DNA of 64,000 nt from Anopheles merus (lineage: Eukaryota; Arthropoda; Insecta; Diptera; Culicidae), in the NCBI RefSeq assembly GCF_017562075.2, contig NC_054083.1:12874107-12938106 (forward strand), written 5' to 3'. A program made the position numbers and the translations under genes. A model generated the notes under the pieces. That model was not told the DNA's origin. It did not search any database and saw only the letters and a list, made by a program, of their open reading frames with translations. Positions 13,822 to 26,234 of this stretch are shown piece by piece (within the stretch, counting starts at the first letter, position 1; each line of letters begins with the position of its first letter).

Positions 13822-14540
13822 GCAAAAAAGCCATCCATCCAGAACAGACGAACTATTCGGTGTGCTGATTTGTTGCTGCACACTGGACAGGATGAAGTGC
13901 CTTAATAAGCTGTCAGTCAGCATTAACATGTGTGCACAAAATGCACAAAATGCACGAAAAGGCGTCCGATTAACGGGTGAGAGTCGTGCGAATGATTTTA
14001 ATGCATTTCTTTTTGCTCTTGTTTTTCCCCCCAAACTCTCTTTAATCATCAGCAAGCGTACATCGATACAGTTTGCTGTCAAAACTCGGTGTTGCAGCGA
14101 AACGAGAAACCGCTAGATTGAATCGTTTATTTGTCAAATTTATATCGCTTCTCGTGGTGGATGTTATTTTCTCCCATTTCGTTTTAGCTTCAATTCAATC
14201 TGACTGATTGCTTATTGAAGCGTTATAGATTCATGTTTCGTTGCTCAACTGTTTTGTTTCACTGCCTCGAGTGCCGCTTCAAATTGGATAAGCGAAATGT
14301 GTTACGCTGTGTGTCCGCATGGGCATGGGGAGGGTGTTATTTTTCACCATTTTAAATTCCAAACGTCCAACACGCTTGGAAGGACCTTACGAAGCCTAGC
14401 TGTGTCTGGCGAGGACCGGCGCAGGGGTTAAGGCGGGAGAAAAGCTCGCGTTTCACCGAAAGAAAGCAACGCTAACAAACAGACAACCAAACAAACAAAC
14501 AATCCAAAACAAACGTACACCGTTGTCCTACAACGTTTCG

Positions 14541-15188
14541 CCCTGTTTTGTTCGAATCTTGTTCGAAACGTTGTTCAGTTCTCACTTTCTCGTACAGTTT
14601 GGCAGTTTTGGACGCTGGGGAGAGGAGGGTTTTTTCCGGCATTTTTCTACACAGTTTTCACGCGCACGGAGTATCTGTTCGGGCTACGCGATTTGCCATC
14701 ATGTTTCGTAGCTTCAGCTTCATCCTCCACCTGCTCCGGAGGCCGACACTCACCCTGGTCATGTTCGTTTCGTTTTCGTCATGTTTCGTGCTCGCCAACG
14801 CGATATCGGCCAATTTCCGCCGGAACACCGTGTGCCACCGTCGGTTGAATTTTGAAAGGTATCTCAAAATTAATTTAGCGCTCAATAAGCTGTCGGTTCA
14901 CGCGTGTTCGTTGTGATAATTGGTTTTGGTTTGGATGTGGCTGAAACGGAGCACCGAGGTGTGGTGTGGCGTGTTTTGCAGGGTACACATTTGAGTACAT
15001 TTGCTTTTTCGCCTGTTTGCTGCTTGTGCTTTCACTTCACCGAAAAGCTATACGGGTTCCGTTTTGGCACAGATGATGATCACCCATCGGCAAAATGGCT
15101 CTTGGGTGAAGGTCCTCGAAAGGTTTTTGGACCCCGGTTACGGTCAATTTGTTTCCTGTGCACGGAGGTTGACTTTTCCACGCGTGTG
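14541..15188 (+). other. ORF-dense segment upstream of candidate exon
   Basis: All three plus frames have open stretches here. The frame from ATG 14701 predicts a short peptide with a hydrophobic core (residues about 16-34, LTLVMFVSFSSCFVLANAI) that resembles a signal peptide and meets a weak donor (GAAAG then GTATCT) near 14859. An acceptor-like ttttgcag ends at 14982. A TCAGT initiator-like site lies at 14575-14579. None of these is decisive. The segment could be a 5' exon of an unrecognised transcript or noncoding. Confidence 0.2.
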
Positions 15189-15304
15189 ATGAATACATCC
15201 GTCACCTTCAAGCGGCTAAATAATGGCACCGACAGCTACTACAACAGCAGCAGCTCCGGGCGGATTAGCAACGGATCGAAACAGTGCGAACCGGCCGACT
15301 TTAG
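15189..15304 (+). CDS. Candidate 5' coding exon (speculative)
   Basis: An ATG at 15189 opens 38 codons plus two bases (AG), then meets donor GTAAAT at 15305. The predicted peptide is Asn/Ser-rich (residues 19-23 are NSSSS). A two-base overhang AG would match the next exon if splicing used the second AG of the cagag acceptor, so that coding resumes at 24287 and AG+C rebuilds the same Ser codon. That would give a 578-residue Mirror. The ORF is also open upstream to 14904, the donor is weak at positions +4 to +6, and I recognise no family similarity in the peptide. It could equally be a chance ORF or belong to another transcript. Confidence 0.2.
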
Positions 15305-16652
15305 GTAAATCCGGAGGATTTAATTTTCGTGCAGCCAAATCCACACACACATAAAGAACAAAGGTGCTTGGCTAGCACCGAAAGTGAGCACTTTTCTATG
15401 TGTATCAGTGTGTGAAAGGGCAGTTCGGGAAATAGAGTGAACAATCCGCAAACGTTGCACAAACATTTCAATTAGTTAGAACCTTACAGAGCGATCGAGC
15501 CATTTTTGCCGTCGGCTTGAGCGGTGAGGGCAACATTTGCAGCATATGGCAACACAGTGGACGAGATTGAGGATGAGAAGCGTTTGACAGTTTTGAGAAG
15601 TGTTTTCATTGCTCCAGGTTCAAGGAGTGGGCCCTTCTAGGCAGCTGCTAGGGACTGCACAACAACTGACCGTTAGATTGTGCGCCGTAGATTGACATGT
15701 TATGAGTGACACTTCAACAAATCTGTTGCTGGGAAGAAAATAAAGAAAGAATACAATGCTTAACAAGTAAAAAAAAGTAATACCAAGAAGAAATTCAGAC
15801 TCGCTACAACGACAAATTAACTGCATGATCGAGTTTACCATGCAATTGAGTCATTACGATCGTTATTCTCGATCACCACCACCACCACCAACAATCCCAT
15901 TACACAATCAGACCGATCAACAGACCATTTGCTTGTACCGCCACCATAGCAGCTCGATAGAACTCGATCACTTAATCGCTGAATTTGTGAGCGCACTCGC
16001 AGCAAGTGATATTTAATATCATCATCGCTCCACTGCATGATCGGCCATCTTGCCGATGGGCCTTCCGCCGCCTGCCGTACGATATCCTACAGAGCCGGGG
16101 CCCTGCTACAATGTCAAATTACTTCAGCTTCACTGCGCCAGGCCGCTCCCCAAACATCAGTTATGCATGACTGGCTGTGCTGGAAGCGGGAGAGCAAATT
16201 AATAAATGGCTGCTATGCGCTGAGCGATGATGTTTTGCTCCCTTTCCTACGGCTCGCTGCTCCGGGCCGGTCGGAAGGCAAGAAGCAGCGAACCGAAGAG
16301 AGGGAAATAAATCGATCATTACAATTAATGACTGCCCTTTTGCGCTAGCGTTTCGTAGCGTTACGCAGGCCAGGCTGTTACTGTGTCTCGTTCCCGCTTG
16401 CGGGCCGTTGTGATGAAGCGTGATCACAACGCCTGAGCACAAGCTTGATGCTGCAGCAATGTGTCTACCCTCGCTTCGCTTCGCTAATGTTAATCGAAAG
16501 AGGAAAGCTAACTCTGCCGCACAGGGGAAACCCAGCATAATGCTGCAAAATGGTGAGAAAGAGATAAATCCATACATAAGAGTGGAACGATTATTTGCTT
16601 AGCATGGTGTGTTACGATCCCTCCTATGTGCTTTTGTTTGCCGCTTGCTGAA

Positions 16653-16682
16653 CCCTCTCTCTCTCTGTCTCTCTCTTTCTTC
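16653..16682. repeat. CT-rich (GAGA) tract
   Basis: An imperfect CT dinucleotide run. The reverse strand presents GAGAG motifs of the type bound by GAGA factor. Function is inferred only. Confidence 0.8.
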
Positions 16683-18222
16683 CACCCAGGGGCTAGGCAA
16701 CCGAAGCGTGAACGTCTAGTTTCGTGTAGTTACACATGTATCAAAAATTGTACTTAAGCCCTCCTTAGCTGCACATCTTACCATGGTTCTCCCATTCGCG
16801 CTTCGCTTTCAGCCATTAAAACTAGCATGATCATCGTCTAGGTACAATGATCACTACCGTTTGCAGAGCTCTGAATGTGGCCCATTTGGTTGGGCTGTAG
16901 TGTTTTTTATGATGCAGCAGAAAAAAAGCCTCTCCCATATTCCTCTGCCAGACCGATTCCTCTCCTGTTAATACCTAAATGAATACATTCGTTCTCGCGC
17001 ATTAGAGGTCTTTGTTTACGCTTAAACGTGGGTCGAACAGCGCCAGAGCATAATTGCTACGGTTGGGCGTGGTCTTAAACGTTCCTGTTTGTTTGCCAGC
17101 CTTTTGTTGACGACTGCACTCACTAGGTTTGGAGGAATCAGGTTTTTCTCACCTTATCCCAAACGGCTTAGCAACGATTATGTTGTGTCCCGTGTGTGGC
17201 TCACTATTTCACCTCCCTCGGTATGGAAGTATGCTAAGCGCTGAAATATATGTGCAATTAGGCACGAATTCTCACTACCGCTCGCTTCTCTAATACGCTG
17301 TACCGGTGGCAAGCTCCGTTCCGGTGCGCCTGCCCGCTTCCTGAGTTCCTGGGCAACGTTTCGGTTTTATTTCTATTCTTGTGTAGTTTTTTTTCTACCG
17401 ATGCGTCCAACCGATTACAAAAGTCGCGCAGTCACACGCTGAGACAACGCAAATCGCCAAACAAAAGGTTGGCAAACCCGCTCTCCTCCGTCCTGGCTGC
17501 CGGTGAAAGATTTGATCTGGGTGCCGGCGGAAGGGGTGAAACGGGATCGGGTTCGTTGTGCTCTGGTTTGACGATGGGTTCGCTCGCAGGCACCGTGACA
17601 GCGCGGGGAAGCAAAACTAGTAGTAAACATAAAATGTAAAGCGTAATCCGATTATAATATTATTTCACGGTTCCGACAAAATTTTCAAAACATACATTCA
17701 CACACACAAACTCAAATGCGCACGGCCAGCTACGGGAAGTAGCTACGGGGCGGCAGACACATGGGCACACGAGTGAACATTAAAGCCTCCGATGACACGA
17801 AAGTGCGAACGGCGACGGGGGCTTTTGGTGCTGAACGGTTGTGACAAGACAGGCCAAGACAAAAAGAGTTCGGTGCGTTGGTTTTAAAAACCTCACCCGG
17901 GGACAGTAGCATTGGCCTGTTTGCTTCCCAGTCAGTCGCTCACTCCAACGGTCCGTTCCACGCACAACTGTTCCGAAAGGCTTAAAAAGCCGATTGCCTT
18001 TTTAAGGCCCATTCTTTGCTCTAAGCTTCGATGTAGCACTCGCAGCAAGGCCAGACTGGGCAGAGACCGTATAGGTTGGTTTGTGCCACACTATCGAGCT
18101 GGGGCGGAAAGAAGCCACCTAAATGGCAGCGCCATTAAAGCTGACACACGCTATACAAGGACACGCGGATCAGGAATTGAGGGTGCATCCGTTTGCTTGC
18201 GTATTTGTTTCTATCTCTTCAT

Positions 18223-18246
18223 GTCTCTCTCTCCCTCTCTCACACT
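18223..18246. repeat. CT-rich (GAGA) tract
   Basis: An imperfect CT run, GAGA-type on the reverse strand. Confidence 0.8.
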
Positions 18247-20412
18247 CAGTTTACCCTCTAATTCTGCTTTTGTTTCTAATCAGTAACGGATTTCGATCGA
18301 TTACCTAACATCAAATAAGAAGTGTAGAGTCACCGAATTGATTGAGTCCCAAAGCCGAACAACGAACCTCCTTTCAAACACCTTCAATAATAGTCAAAAC
18401 AAATAAAACGCGGCGCTCTGTGCTGCCAACACGCACGCAAAAGCACGCCTTGTGACGGTACAATAAAACGTTACTTCATACAGCGTTCCACCCGTACGAG
18501 CGCCGTTGTCGTAAACGTTGCTGTAGAACACGCGCACAACGGTTGGCATGCAACGGTAGCATTAAGGTAAGGCGTGAAAATGTGTCTCCAAACTCCAAGA
18601 CGCCTGCAAAATCAGCGTTGCTCTCCCATGGGAATCAGTTACATCGTATCAGCTTGTCCTTTTACAACACCTCTTTGTTGTGTTCACTCGAGCTCCAGAA
18701 TATGAAGAACTCCCCTTTCTAGGATCCAGTCTGTTTGTCGCAGTGGTTTGCGTTTACGTTAGCTTTTACATGTAAACCAACAACAACCACCACACAAAAA
18801 ACACACACTCATTCGTGCGCTCTATGGTATTTCAATCTCATAAACCCAAAGCGTGCAGCAAGAGGGCGTTTTCGTCAATTGGTCGCCGGCAACAAGACCG
18901 CGAAAGCCGATACGGCTGAAAATCTGGCTGAAAATGTTGTGCAAATAACAATATTTACCCAGATGGTGGGTCCCCCTGGTCCCGCGGGTTCATCATCATC
19001 ATCGTCGTTCGCCATGAACGCACGCTCGTCAACTTCACGCATGCCATGTGTAGCATTTGTGGACGATCGAGCTGTCGTCGAGGGACGCGCGTTCCTGCAT
19101 TTGGAATAGGTCGTAAAAATCACACACATATTCGATTATGGAGTGGTGCCTCGACCAAGGTCCTCGAAGCTTACTGCTGCATGCTCGCGAGTAGTGAGCG
19201 TTTGGTTCATCTCCCTTCCACGCATTGTGCTGTGCCGGTGAATAATATGCTACGTTGCCCCCCTGGAATCGTATTCAAGGGCAGTAAAATGGAAATAACT
19301 GGCGCCATCTGGTGAATAGCGCAAGTACGGCGCACCGTGCCTCAGCGGATGAGCCGCCTGGCTAGTTGGATTGGTTTTGCGGGGTGGCGCTTGTTTAATC
19401 AATAGCACTATTTAAAAGCACTTTAGTATGTTTTTTTTGTTCTTGCGAGGCAAAGTGAAGCAGCGAAATCAAACAAATTTTATGCCACGCTATTTGTATG
19501 CCATTGTCTACCGATTGTTTAACGCTACAATGTTTAACGAGCTGTAGGAAAGTTCATTTTGGATTGCGAGTTAAACAAATAAAATTTTCAAATATTATCT
19601 CCAAAGTCATTTTTTATTTAATTTCCTTATCTCATTACAATCTCTTATGTTTTGGCTAGCTGACTTTATTGCAGCTTCATTTTCACTTCAAAACATCTTG
19701 TCGTCAAACAGGCTCTTCCAACTCCTCCGCTCGTGTGACACCATGATCATCATGTCCACGCAGCCTCCTTTGCCACCGCCTGAACTCGTTCGCCGACGCG
19801 TTCAGAGTCGTTTTGATACGTTCTACACGATCGTCGAGTTGCTGTCCGTGTTTTACCTGCCGTCGTCGATCACTTTCCAAGTGGTGCTGCTGCCACCGTT
19901 CCTTCCCCATGTTGTCCGACCGTCCCGCACCGTTTGCTCCAGGACGTATCAAGATTTCAAGATTGCTTAGGATGCCTGGTCCAGCCACCGTGTCTCCCGT
20001 ACCGGCCGAACCCGGACCATCATCACGCCCGACCAGCCTGTCGTCATCGTTGTCGTTATTTTAGTGTCAATTTTCATCCCAACAACTCCACCGTGAGTGC
20101 TGAGCGCCGGCGAAACGGTTTTTGATCTCCGGTCGATGGACCGTTGTAGTACGGGCCGCCCTCAGCCATCTTCCGCTCGATCTTCACCATGATCACTTGT
20201 CCATGCCGTCACCTTAGTGTCACGACGAGTGGACCGGGGGAGCTTCGTTTGAATAAATAAGCGCTGAAAAACAAGAATTTTATTGAAAATAGCCATTTGT
20301 CGATTCCGTTTCGTCCGCACGTCCTTGCCCCGCGTCAGTTGACCTCGCGCTAAGTAACCGAAAACCGACTCAGCCTGTGTGACTGTATAATGCACCGCAA
20401 CGGTCACGTGTG

Positions 20413-20434
20413 TGAGAGAGATAGAGAGAGAAAG
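20413..20434. repeat. GA-rich tract
   Basis: Several GAGAG motifs in a 22-bp run, a potential GAGA-factor site cluster. Confidence 0.8.
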
Positions 20435-23400
20435 GTAGACAAATGACAAAATAAAATATTAATAAAACACAAACTGAGTAGGCCGCGAGAGGTTTCACTA
20501 GGAGCTTCTATGTTTCTTTCCGATTCTTGTCCCGATCCTTCGACCCGGCCGCTCTCTACATACTGTCTATTTTCCGCTCGAGAAGACGAAAATCAGTGTT
20601 CGAATGTGGCGGCGTTCTTTTTGTGAAACACTAGACGCCACGATCACCTTCTTTTTTCTCGACCTTTCCCGCGCCAACACTCTTCGTTCATCATGACTTG
20701 TTTGATTTGTACAAATTCCAGCGCTTTAAGCTGTCATCGCTACCAAACCCGGGCGACGAAAGTTCCCGACGGTTAGGTTTTGCTGATCTACAGGAAGACT
20801 AACCGTTCGATCAAGCTTTCGCTCGTTCGCTGGTGGTTTGGAAACCTCTCACTGATCGATGGATTTCATTTTGTGAGGTTCCATGAATTGGATTAATTTC
20901 AATGGTCGATTTGTAATTGGATTTTATGTTCACAATTTATGTGTCCCGACTAGCTGCTCTACTTCTACCAATGCGGGCACTATTCATTTCAATTCGGGCA
21001 GTGTTTTCAAAGCAGAAGTTGATTAAATTTTATTGATACACTTTACGGCACAACAAGCTTGTATACGGGTGAAATCTACAATCGATACGTGCTTCCCTGC
21101 ACGATAGAAATTTTTAACACATCACAAACCGAAGACAGCTTGTTCGAACAGTGTCCTTTTGCCGGCGCAGACCGTGTCTTCGACACGCTGAGGGGAAATT
21201 CAATCAATTTTCTGCTTATCAATCAGTCAACTCATTGCCCGGACAAGGCTGACATCGGACAACGACACGACAAAACATGGCGTACTTTGTCCGGAACACA
21301 AGTCGCACACGCTCTCGCAACTCGGACAAACACACTGTACACGAACAAGCTACTTCCTGCGCGGCGCTCCCTTCGGCGGCACCCCGCTGTCTGTCTGTCC
21401 TGAACCTCCCGGGCGTGGAACGGCAACCGGCCAGCAAAGGTGTGTCGCGTTCGATTGCGAGTATCGGTTAGAAACGGTAGGCAGCTTTCTTCAAGGTGCT
21501 AGATAAGTGTCAAATAGGTGAAAACGAGCTTGTTCAGTGGAAAGGCCCCGAATGATAGATCGGCCATCATCAGCTCGATAACGAGACCAGCCCCGCACGG
21601 AGTGAGGTGAATGTGGACAATAGGTAGGGAAGAGCGCGGCCTGTGCACAGCCCATTGCGGTAGTTTAGTTTTTGATGTTGGAGCTTGTACACTTGAAGAG
21701 CTTCCGGAATGGAATCGCGCTCAACTGCTCGACAATGCGACACATCGAAACAAGTCCAATTTCAAGGCTTGTCAACTTTAGGTTTAACGGTTCGCTTTGT
21801 AACACTTCAAGCAGGCGCAAAGATCAAACAGGCGATAGAAAAAAATGAAGTCAATCAGAAAACGTATGTGCGTCTCAAGGTTTGTTGATCATCGTTTTGT
21901 GGAAAAATCCAACCCATTTAAGGCTTTCAAAAATGAGTAAAAGCTCCTAGTGGCAAAGAATGTTACTGGCTTACAAACTCTCCTCTTGCTCGTGTTCTTG
22001 CTTCTAGTATTCCAACTTCAAATGTGCATAAGCAAATAAGCACGCTCATGTTGCAATTGTAGCATTCCAATGCACGATGGCTAGGCAAATATTTATTTCC
22101 CCTGACCATGCCCCATGGTACATCCGGAAAACGCGCACAATCACACACAGCGCACAGCTTCGAACACTGTGTAAATATCGCCCGAAGCGTGTTCGTCCTC
22201 CGCCAGGTTGGCTCGCGAGCATTTGCACACGTACCTGAGTGCGTATCAGATTTGTAAGTGCCTTTTACCGCTCCGTTGTCCAGCCCGCCACCGCATCTGA
22301 TATGCTTGGGCTAGCACGCAGTGCTAAAGCGCAAACGGACGACCCATTCCCGCACCGGCCACGAGCACAATCGCGAACCTAATTTGAGGACATTGCATTC
22401 CGCTGGTGCGGAACTCTGTTGCGCGTGAGCGTGGACAGTGGAGTTTGCAGAGCGTAAAGTTATTACATGCATCGATGTTTTTTTAACAAAACATCACCAC
22501 AACCAGACCGGCAACATAATCAACGAGGCCATCGGCCAGGGGCAGCGATACGCACATTACGTGCGGTGGTGCCAGCACAGTTGTCGCAGGCGAGTCCGGA
22601 CGGCCAAACACTACCCCCATCGACTCGGTTGGTGGAGAAAGTGGCTTGGTGATAACAATGCTTTTAATTATGCAGTAAATGTTCACGATAGCAATACTAT
22701 TATTTCTCTTTTGCAAACAATCAAAACAGCCACTCGCAGCCTTGGTTGCAGATAGATATTATAGGGATTATAGAACATATCTGGAGTTTGAGGAGGGTCG
22801 TTTGAAACCACTAGCAAAAGCGTTCAAAGCACGTACCAGAATAGAGAGCTTCCATCAGCCCATGATAACCAGAACTAAATTGCCTAAAAATTCGCACTCT
22901 GCTTTATCGTCATCATTTAGCAAAAGTGCATCCAACTCCTGTGTGCCTACGCGGTGGTGCTAAGCAAACATGTGCTTTGTGGTTGACTTCGCAATGACCG
23001 TCGCATGTTACTCGAACGGCGTGCTGCTCTCGCAGGTTTTGTCCCATGGCCCATCGATGCGCTGTTATCAATGACTGCGCAACAGCCAGAACGTTGTTCA
23101 ATTTAGCTGGCGGGCGTAGTAAAAAAGGTAAAGCGAAAAGGTTCTCCGGGTACGTACACAACGGCAGGCTTGTCGGTCCGGGGGTTTGCGTGCGAGCTTG
23201 CTTGCTTCCTCCGTTCCGGTGTTCAAGTCTTTCCTGATAAGAAGACTCCGGGTCGCTTGCAGTCGCGGCTGTTGTTCGAGCGATCACATCGCACAAGTTA
23301 TTTAGCTTATGTTTGCACATACTCAAACCACACACATTCAACACATCTTCCTCCACACACACTCAAACACACTCGTGCGAGTATTGGAAGGCTGGTTATC

Positions 23401-24284
23401 GATCGTGAGGACGCGGTATTTGTAATTACATTAAATTGGTTCACTTTATATGCGTACGTGATTTATAGAGTCAATATTGATAGGGAGCTTTATGGGTATG
23501 GTAGCGCTGTATTTGTCCAACGCTCTTGTGTCCTCCTATGCAGCCCCGCTCCCACACACGACGCGTTAGAAACGGTTGCCAACGGTTGATATGCTGTTGC
23601 TACGATGCACAAGTACTAGCAGCGAACCGGTAGTTCTTATTTTTATCCTTGTACGGTGTCGCACTACCCCCCGTTCGTGCAACCCATTAGGCGGTGCTGA
23701 TAATACACACACAATCGGATCACCATCGCCTCATTGCACCGACCCTTCCCGACCAACCAGGGGGTGATTATGTCCGTCACGATTGATTTTGACATTTGAC
23801 ATGCGGTTGACAGTTGCCAATATCTGGCCGGAGGGGCACCGATACCATTGCACGTCGATTGCTTGCGGCTTAATCATGTTATTATTGCGTTCCTTCAGGT
23901 GCGTGATCTTGTCGTTGCGTGTAAGTGGCTTTCAGTGTACAAGTTTGCTCAGAATGCACCTTTTTGTTGTTTCGCTGCACGATCTCCTTCTTGAACTGAA
24001 GAGTACATGGAACACACGAAAAAAAAAAACACACACACAATTGCACCGACATGCAATTCGTTACATTTCTTAAGGTATCGGCCGCAGTTGTTCAGTCTTC
24101 GGTTGGCCTTCCATAAGCGCAATGCAATGCACAGTAATTTCAAGCGTACAATAATTTGTTACCAAGCTTTCGTCTTCCCGTTCATGCGGCAGTTAAAATT
24201 GTATGTTTCACGCAGCGCAATTGTGTACTAATGTCATCAAATCTCACTCATCCTGTTTATTTTTTGTCGCCTCTCCTTTTTCAG

Positions 24285-24686
24285 AGCACCACACCGACAG
24301 TTCCGTCTGCGCCATCATCACCACCGACAGCGCCAGTCGCGATGGCCGTAACGACAGTGCCCCCCAGCGCCCGGAGTGCGTCACCCTGCTCGGCCACCTC
24401 CGGCCCACCGACGTCCGGGCCGGGTGGGGCCGCAGGCAGCGGGGGCAGCTCGGGTGGACGCTGTTGCGATACGGGGCGACCCATCTTTACCGATCCCATC
24501 TCCGGCCAGACCGTGTGCTCGTGTCAGTACGATCTCATCAGCTACCAGCGGTTAGCGAGCGCCGGCATTGCCGGCCCGGGGGGTGTACCGCTCTCGATGT
24601 ACAGTGCGCCCTACTCGCCGGAAACGATGGCCGCCTACTTTCCGGCCATCGGTGCCGATCAGGCTCCGTTCTATGCGAATCCAGCG
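24285..24686 (+). CDS. mirr: Mirror homeoprotein, N-terminal coding exon
   Basis: This 134-codon exon begins in phase 0 after a polypyrimidine tract and cag (24282-24284) and ends at donor GTAAGT (24687-24692). Counting from its first codon, residues 1-58 are Pro/Ser/Thr-rich and then Gly/Ser-rich low complexity. Residues 60-83 hold the conserved Iroquois block CCDTGRPIFTD followed by SGQTVCSCQYD, and residues 84-134 hold YQRLASAG, VPLSMY and FYANPA. The protein should be a nuclear transcription factor that patterns eye, wing, notum and follicle cells, as known for fly Mirror. The true start is unclear. ATG at 24342 (residue 20) has G at -3 and +4 and could initiate, but the frame is open through the acceptor, so a further 5' coding exon is possible. 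The frame stays open into the intron to 24869. Confidence 0.88.
24342..24344 (+). promoter_or_regulatory. mirr: Possible internal start codon
   Basis: This ATG lies in the Mirror frame 57 nt inside the first recognised exon. Its context has G at -3 and G at +4, which suits initiation. Starting here gives a 521-residue protein that keeps every conserved block. It is the simplest solution if the upstream exon is untranslated. Confidence 0.35.
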
Positions 24687-25566
24687 GTAAGTTATGTTTC
24701 AAATACTTTTTTTTACTGTTCATCGACAGTTCAATTACAAGCTCTGTTATTTCTGTTCAATCAATTGAGGCTAGAAAGAAAAGCCAAACGTTGTTTAACA
24801 TGTTGTACAATGACACCCATCTGCACAGCTCGTTTTGAAAGTGTAACATTTAAATGTTCAAAAATTTAAACAAAACCCGAATCTGAAACTTTATTTTCAT
24901 TGTATGAGATTCACGTCGTTACATCAGTTATATGAGGGGTGATATAACATTAGAGTTTGTTCGTTAAATTGTTTTCGGCTGAAATGCAACAAAACAACAT
25001 ACATTCTCTACCATTGTCAGTCGTTACATTTCCAATAGAAAAAATATAGCATAAGCTACAAAATCATTTCCAAAACAGTCCCACAAAACCTATGTTATTG
25101 TTTCACAATTTTGCACTGGTTGGAATTTTTTCTCCCGTTTGTAAATTTCATTTCACCCCAAAAGTTCCACACAATACAGAAGCATAGCAATGAAGCGATA
25201 CTGAAAACGGTAGGAACAATCCACCGGAACAAAAACGTAACTCCCAAAAGCCTCATGCAACGGTATATTTTGTACAATCTGTGACTTTACGCGGGTGTTT
25301 TTTTTTATGATTTTAATCCTGTACTACCGTCATTCACATCCACACATCTATTTTTCGATAGGAAGAGAGCGAGAAACATAGAAAGCGGTACGGCGAATTC
25401 CGCTCAAGCCGTCCGCATTTTTTGCAGTGAAATATTATAACCCTGCCTGCATGGGACGCAATAACAACAAAAAATGCTCACATTTTTCACAACACACTCT
25501 CATGTTGTGAAGGTGGTGAAGACATGTTATAAAATCTAGTTTTTTGTATCACTGACAAAAACGCAG

Positions 25567-25586
25567 ACACACACACACACACACAC
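25567..25586. repeat. (AC)10 microsatellite
   Basis: An uninterrupted AC run in the first recognised mirr intron. Confidence 0.93.
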
Positions 25587-26190
25587 CCTTGGACACTAGT
25601 GCAGGGTACGGTGTGGTGGTTTCGGTACGATATCTGCCATGTTCGTATGGATGTCGGACATCCCCAACGGAGCGAGGAAAAAGAAACCCCTCACCGTCCG
25701 GGCACACTCGACACACTATCGAATCGCAGTCCGCTCGTGGTGCTTCCGTTGGCTATTCTGTGATTGTTCGCATCGTTTTGTAAGCATCTGTGTACCGTGT
25801 ACTTTTTATGCTTTGGTGCGTGTTATTCTTCATACGTTGCCACAAAAGATAACCACTATGAACATGACCATAATGTGGACATACGGTGGGCAGATATGAC
25901 GTTATTAACAACGACTGTGGTTAGCTAACGTTGTTAACGTAGAGATATTTGATCTGTTGGCCAATCACAGCATAGGTTTGACATTTCTCGCAACATTTTT
26001 TTTTTTGTAAATATTTTCAAATTTTCCACCAGTTTAAATTATATAACAAATACAATCCCTGGTTTAAACATTTGTTCACTGACTCCAATCCATTAAGGAG
26101 TGGCAAAGCGTGACACCGAAACAAAGATTAACATACATCAAACGTGCAGTTTCGTGTTTATCTCATAATCTCCCGACAACACGGGAAGCT

Positions 26191-26234
26191 TTCAAATCAT
26201 CATCATATCTTACCGGGGCATGATGATGATTGAA
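26191..26234. repeat. Inverted repeat / hairpin
   Basis: Perfect 12-bp arms AATCATCATCAT (26195-26206) and ATGATGATGATT (26220-26231) flank a 13-nt spacer. The stem extends by three more pairs across a single-base bulge. It is intronic in mirr. Confidence 0.85.

Larger units (their letters stand above)
11071..14540. other. Upstream noncoding DNA
   Basis: No gene recognised. A 149-codon ORF at 12038-12487 (+) has no domain I recognise. It holds a GT repeat (13523-13545), a CAA repeat (13793-13821) and three tandem copies of an aaaatgcac-like unit near 13938-13959. Confidence 0.6.
15305..24284 (+). other. Upstream region or first mirr intron
   Basis: No recognised coding exon. It holds CT/GA tracts (16653-16682, 18223-18246, 20413-20434) of the kind bound by GAGA factor, an ATC-type repeat near 18991-19005 and an ORF-rich stretch on the minus strand at 19704-19988. 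If a 5' exon lies at 15189 or 11050 this is intronic. Otherwise it contains the promoter and a 5' UTR exon that I cannot locate. Confidence 0.5.

Noticed and set aside
24203..24838. 211-codon ORF overlapping the N-terminal exon
   Set aside because: It is a shifted frame of the real exon, which carries the conserved SGQTVCSCQYD motif.
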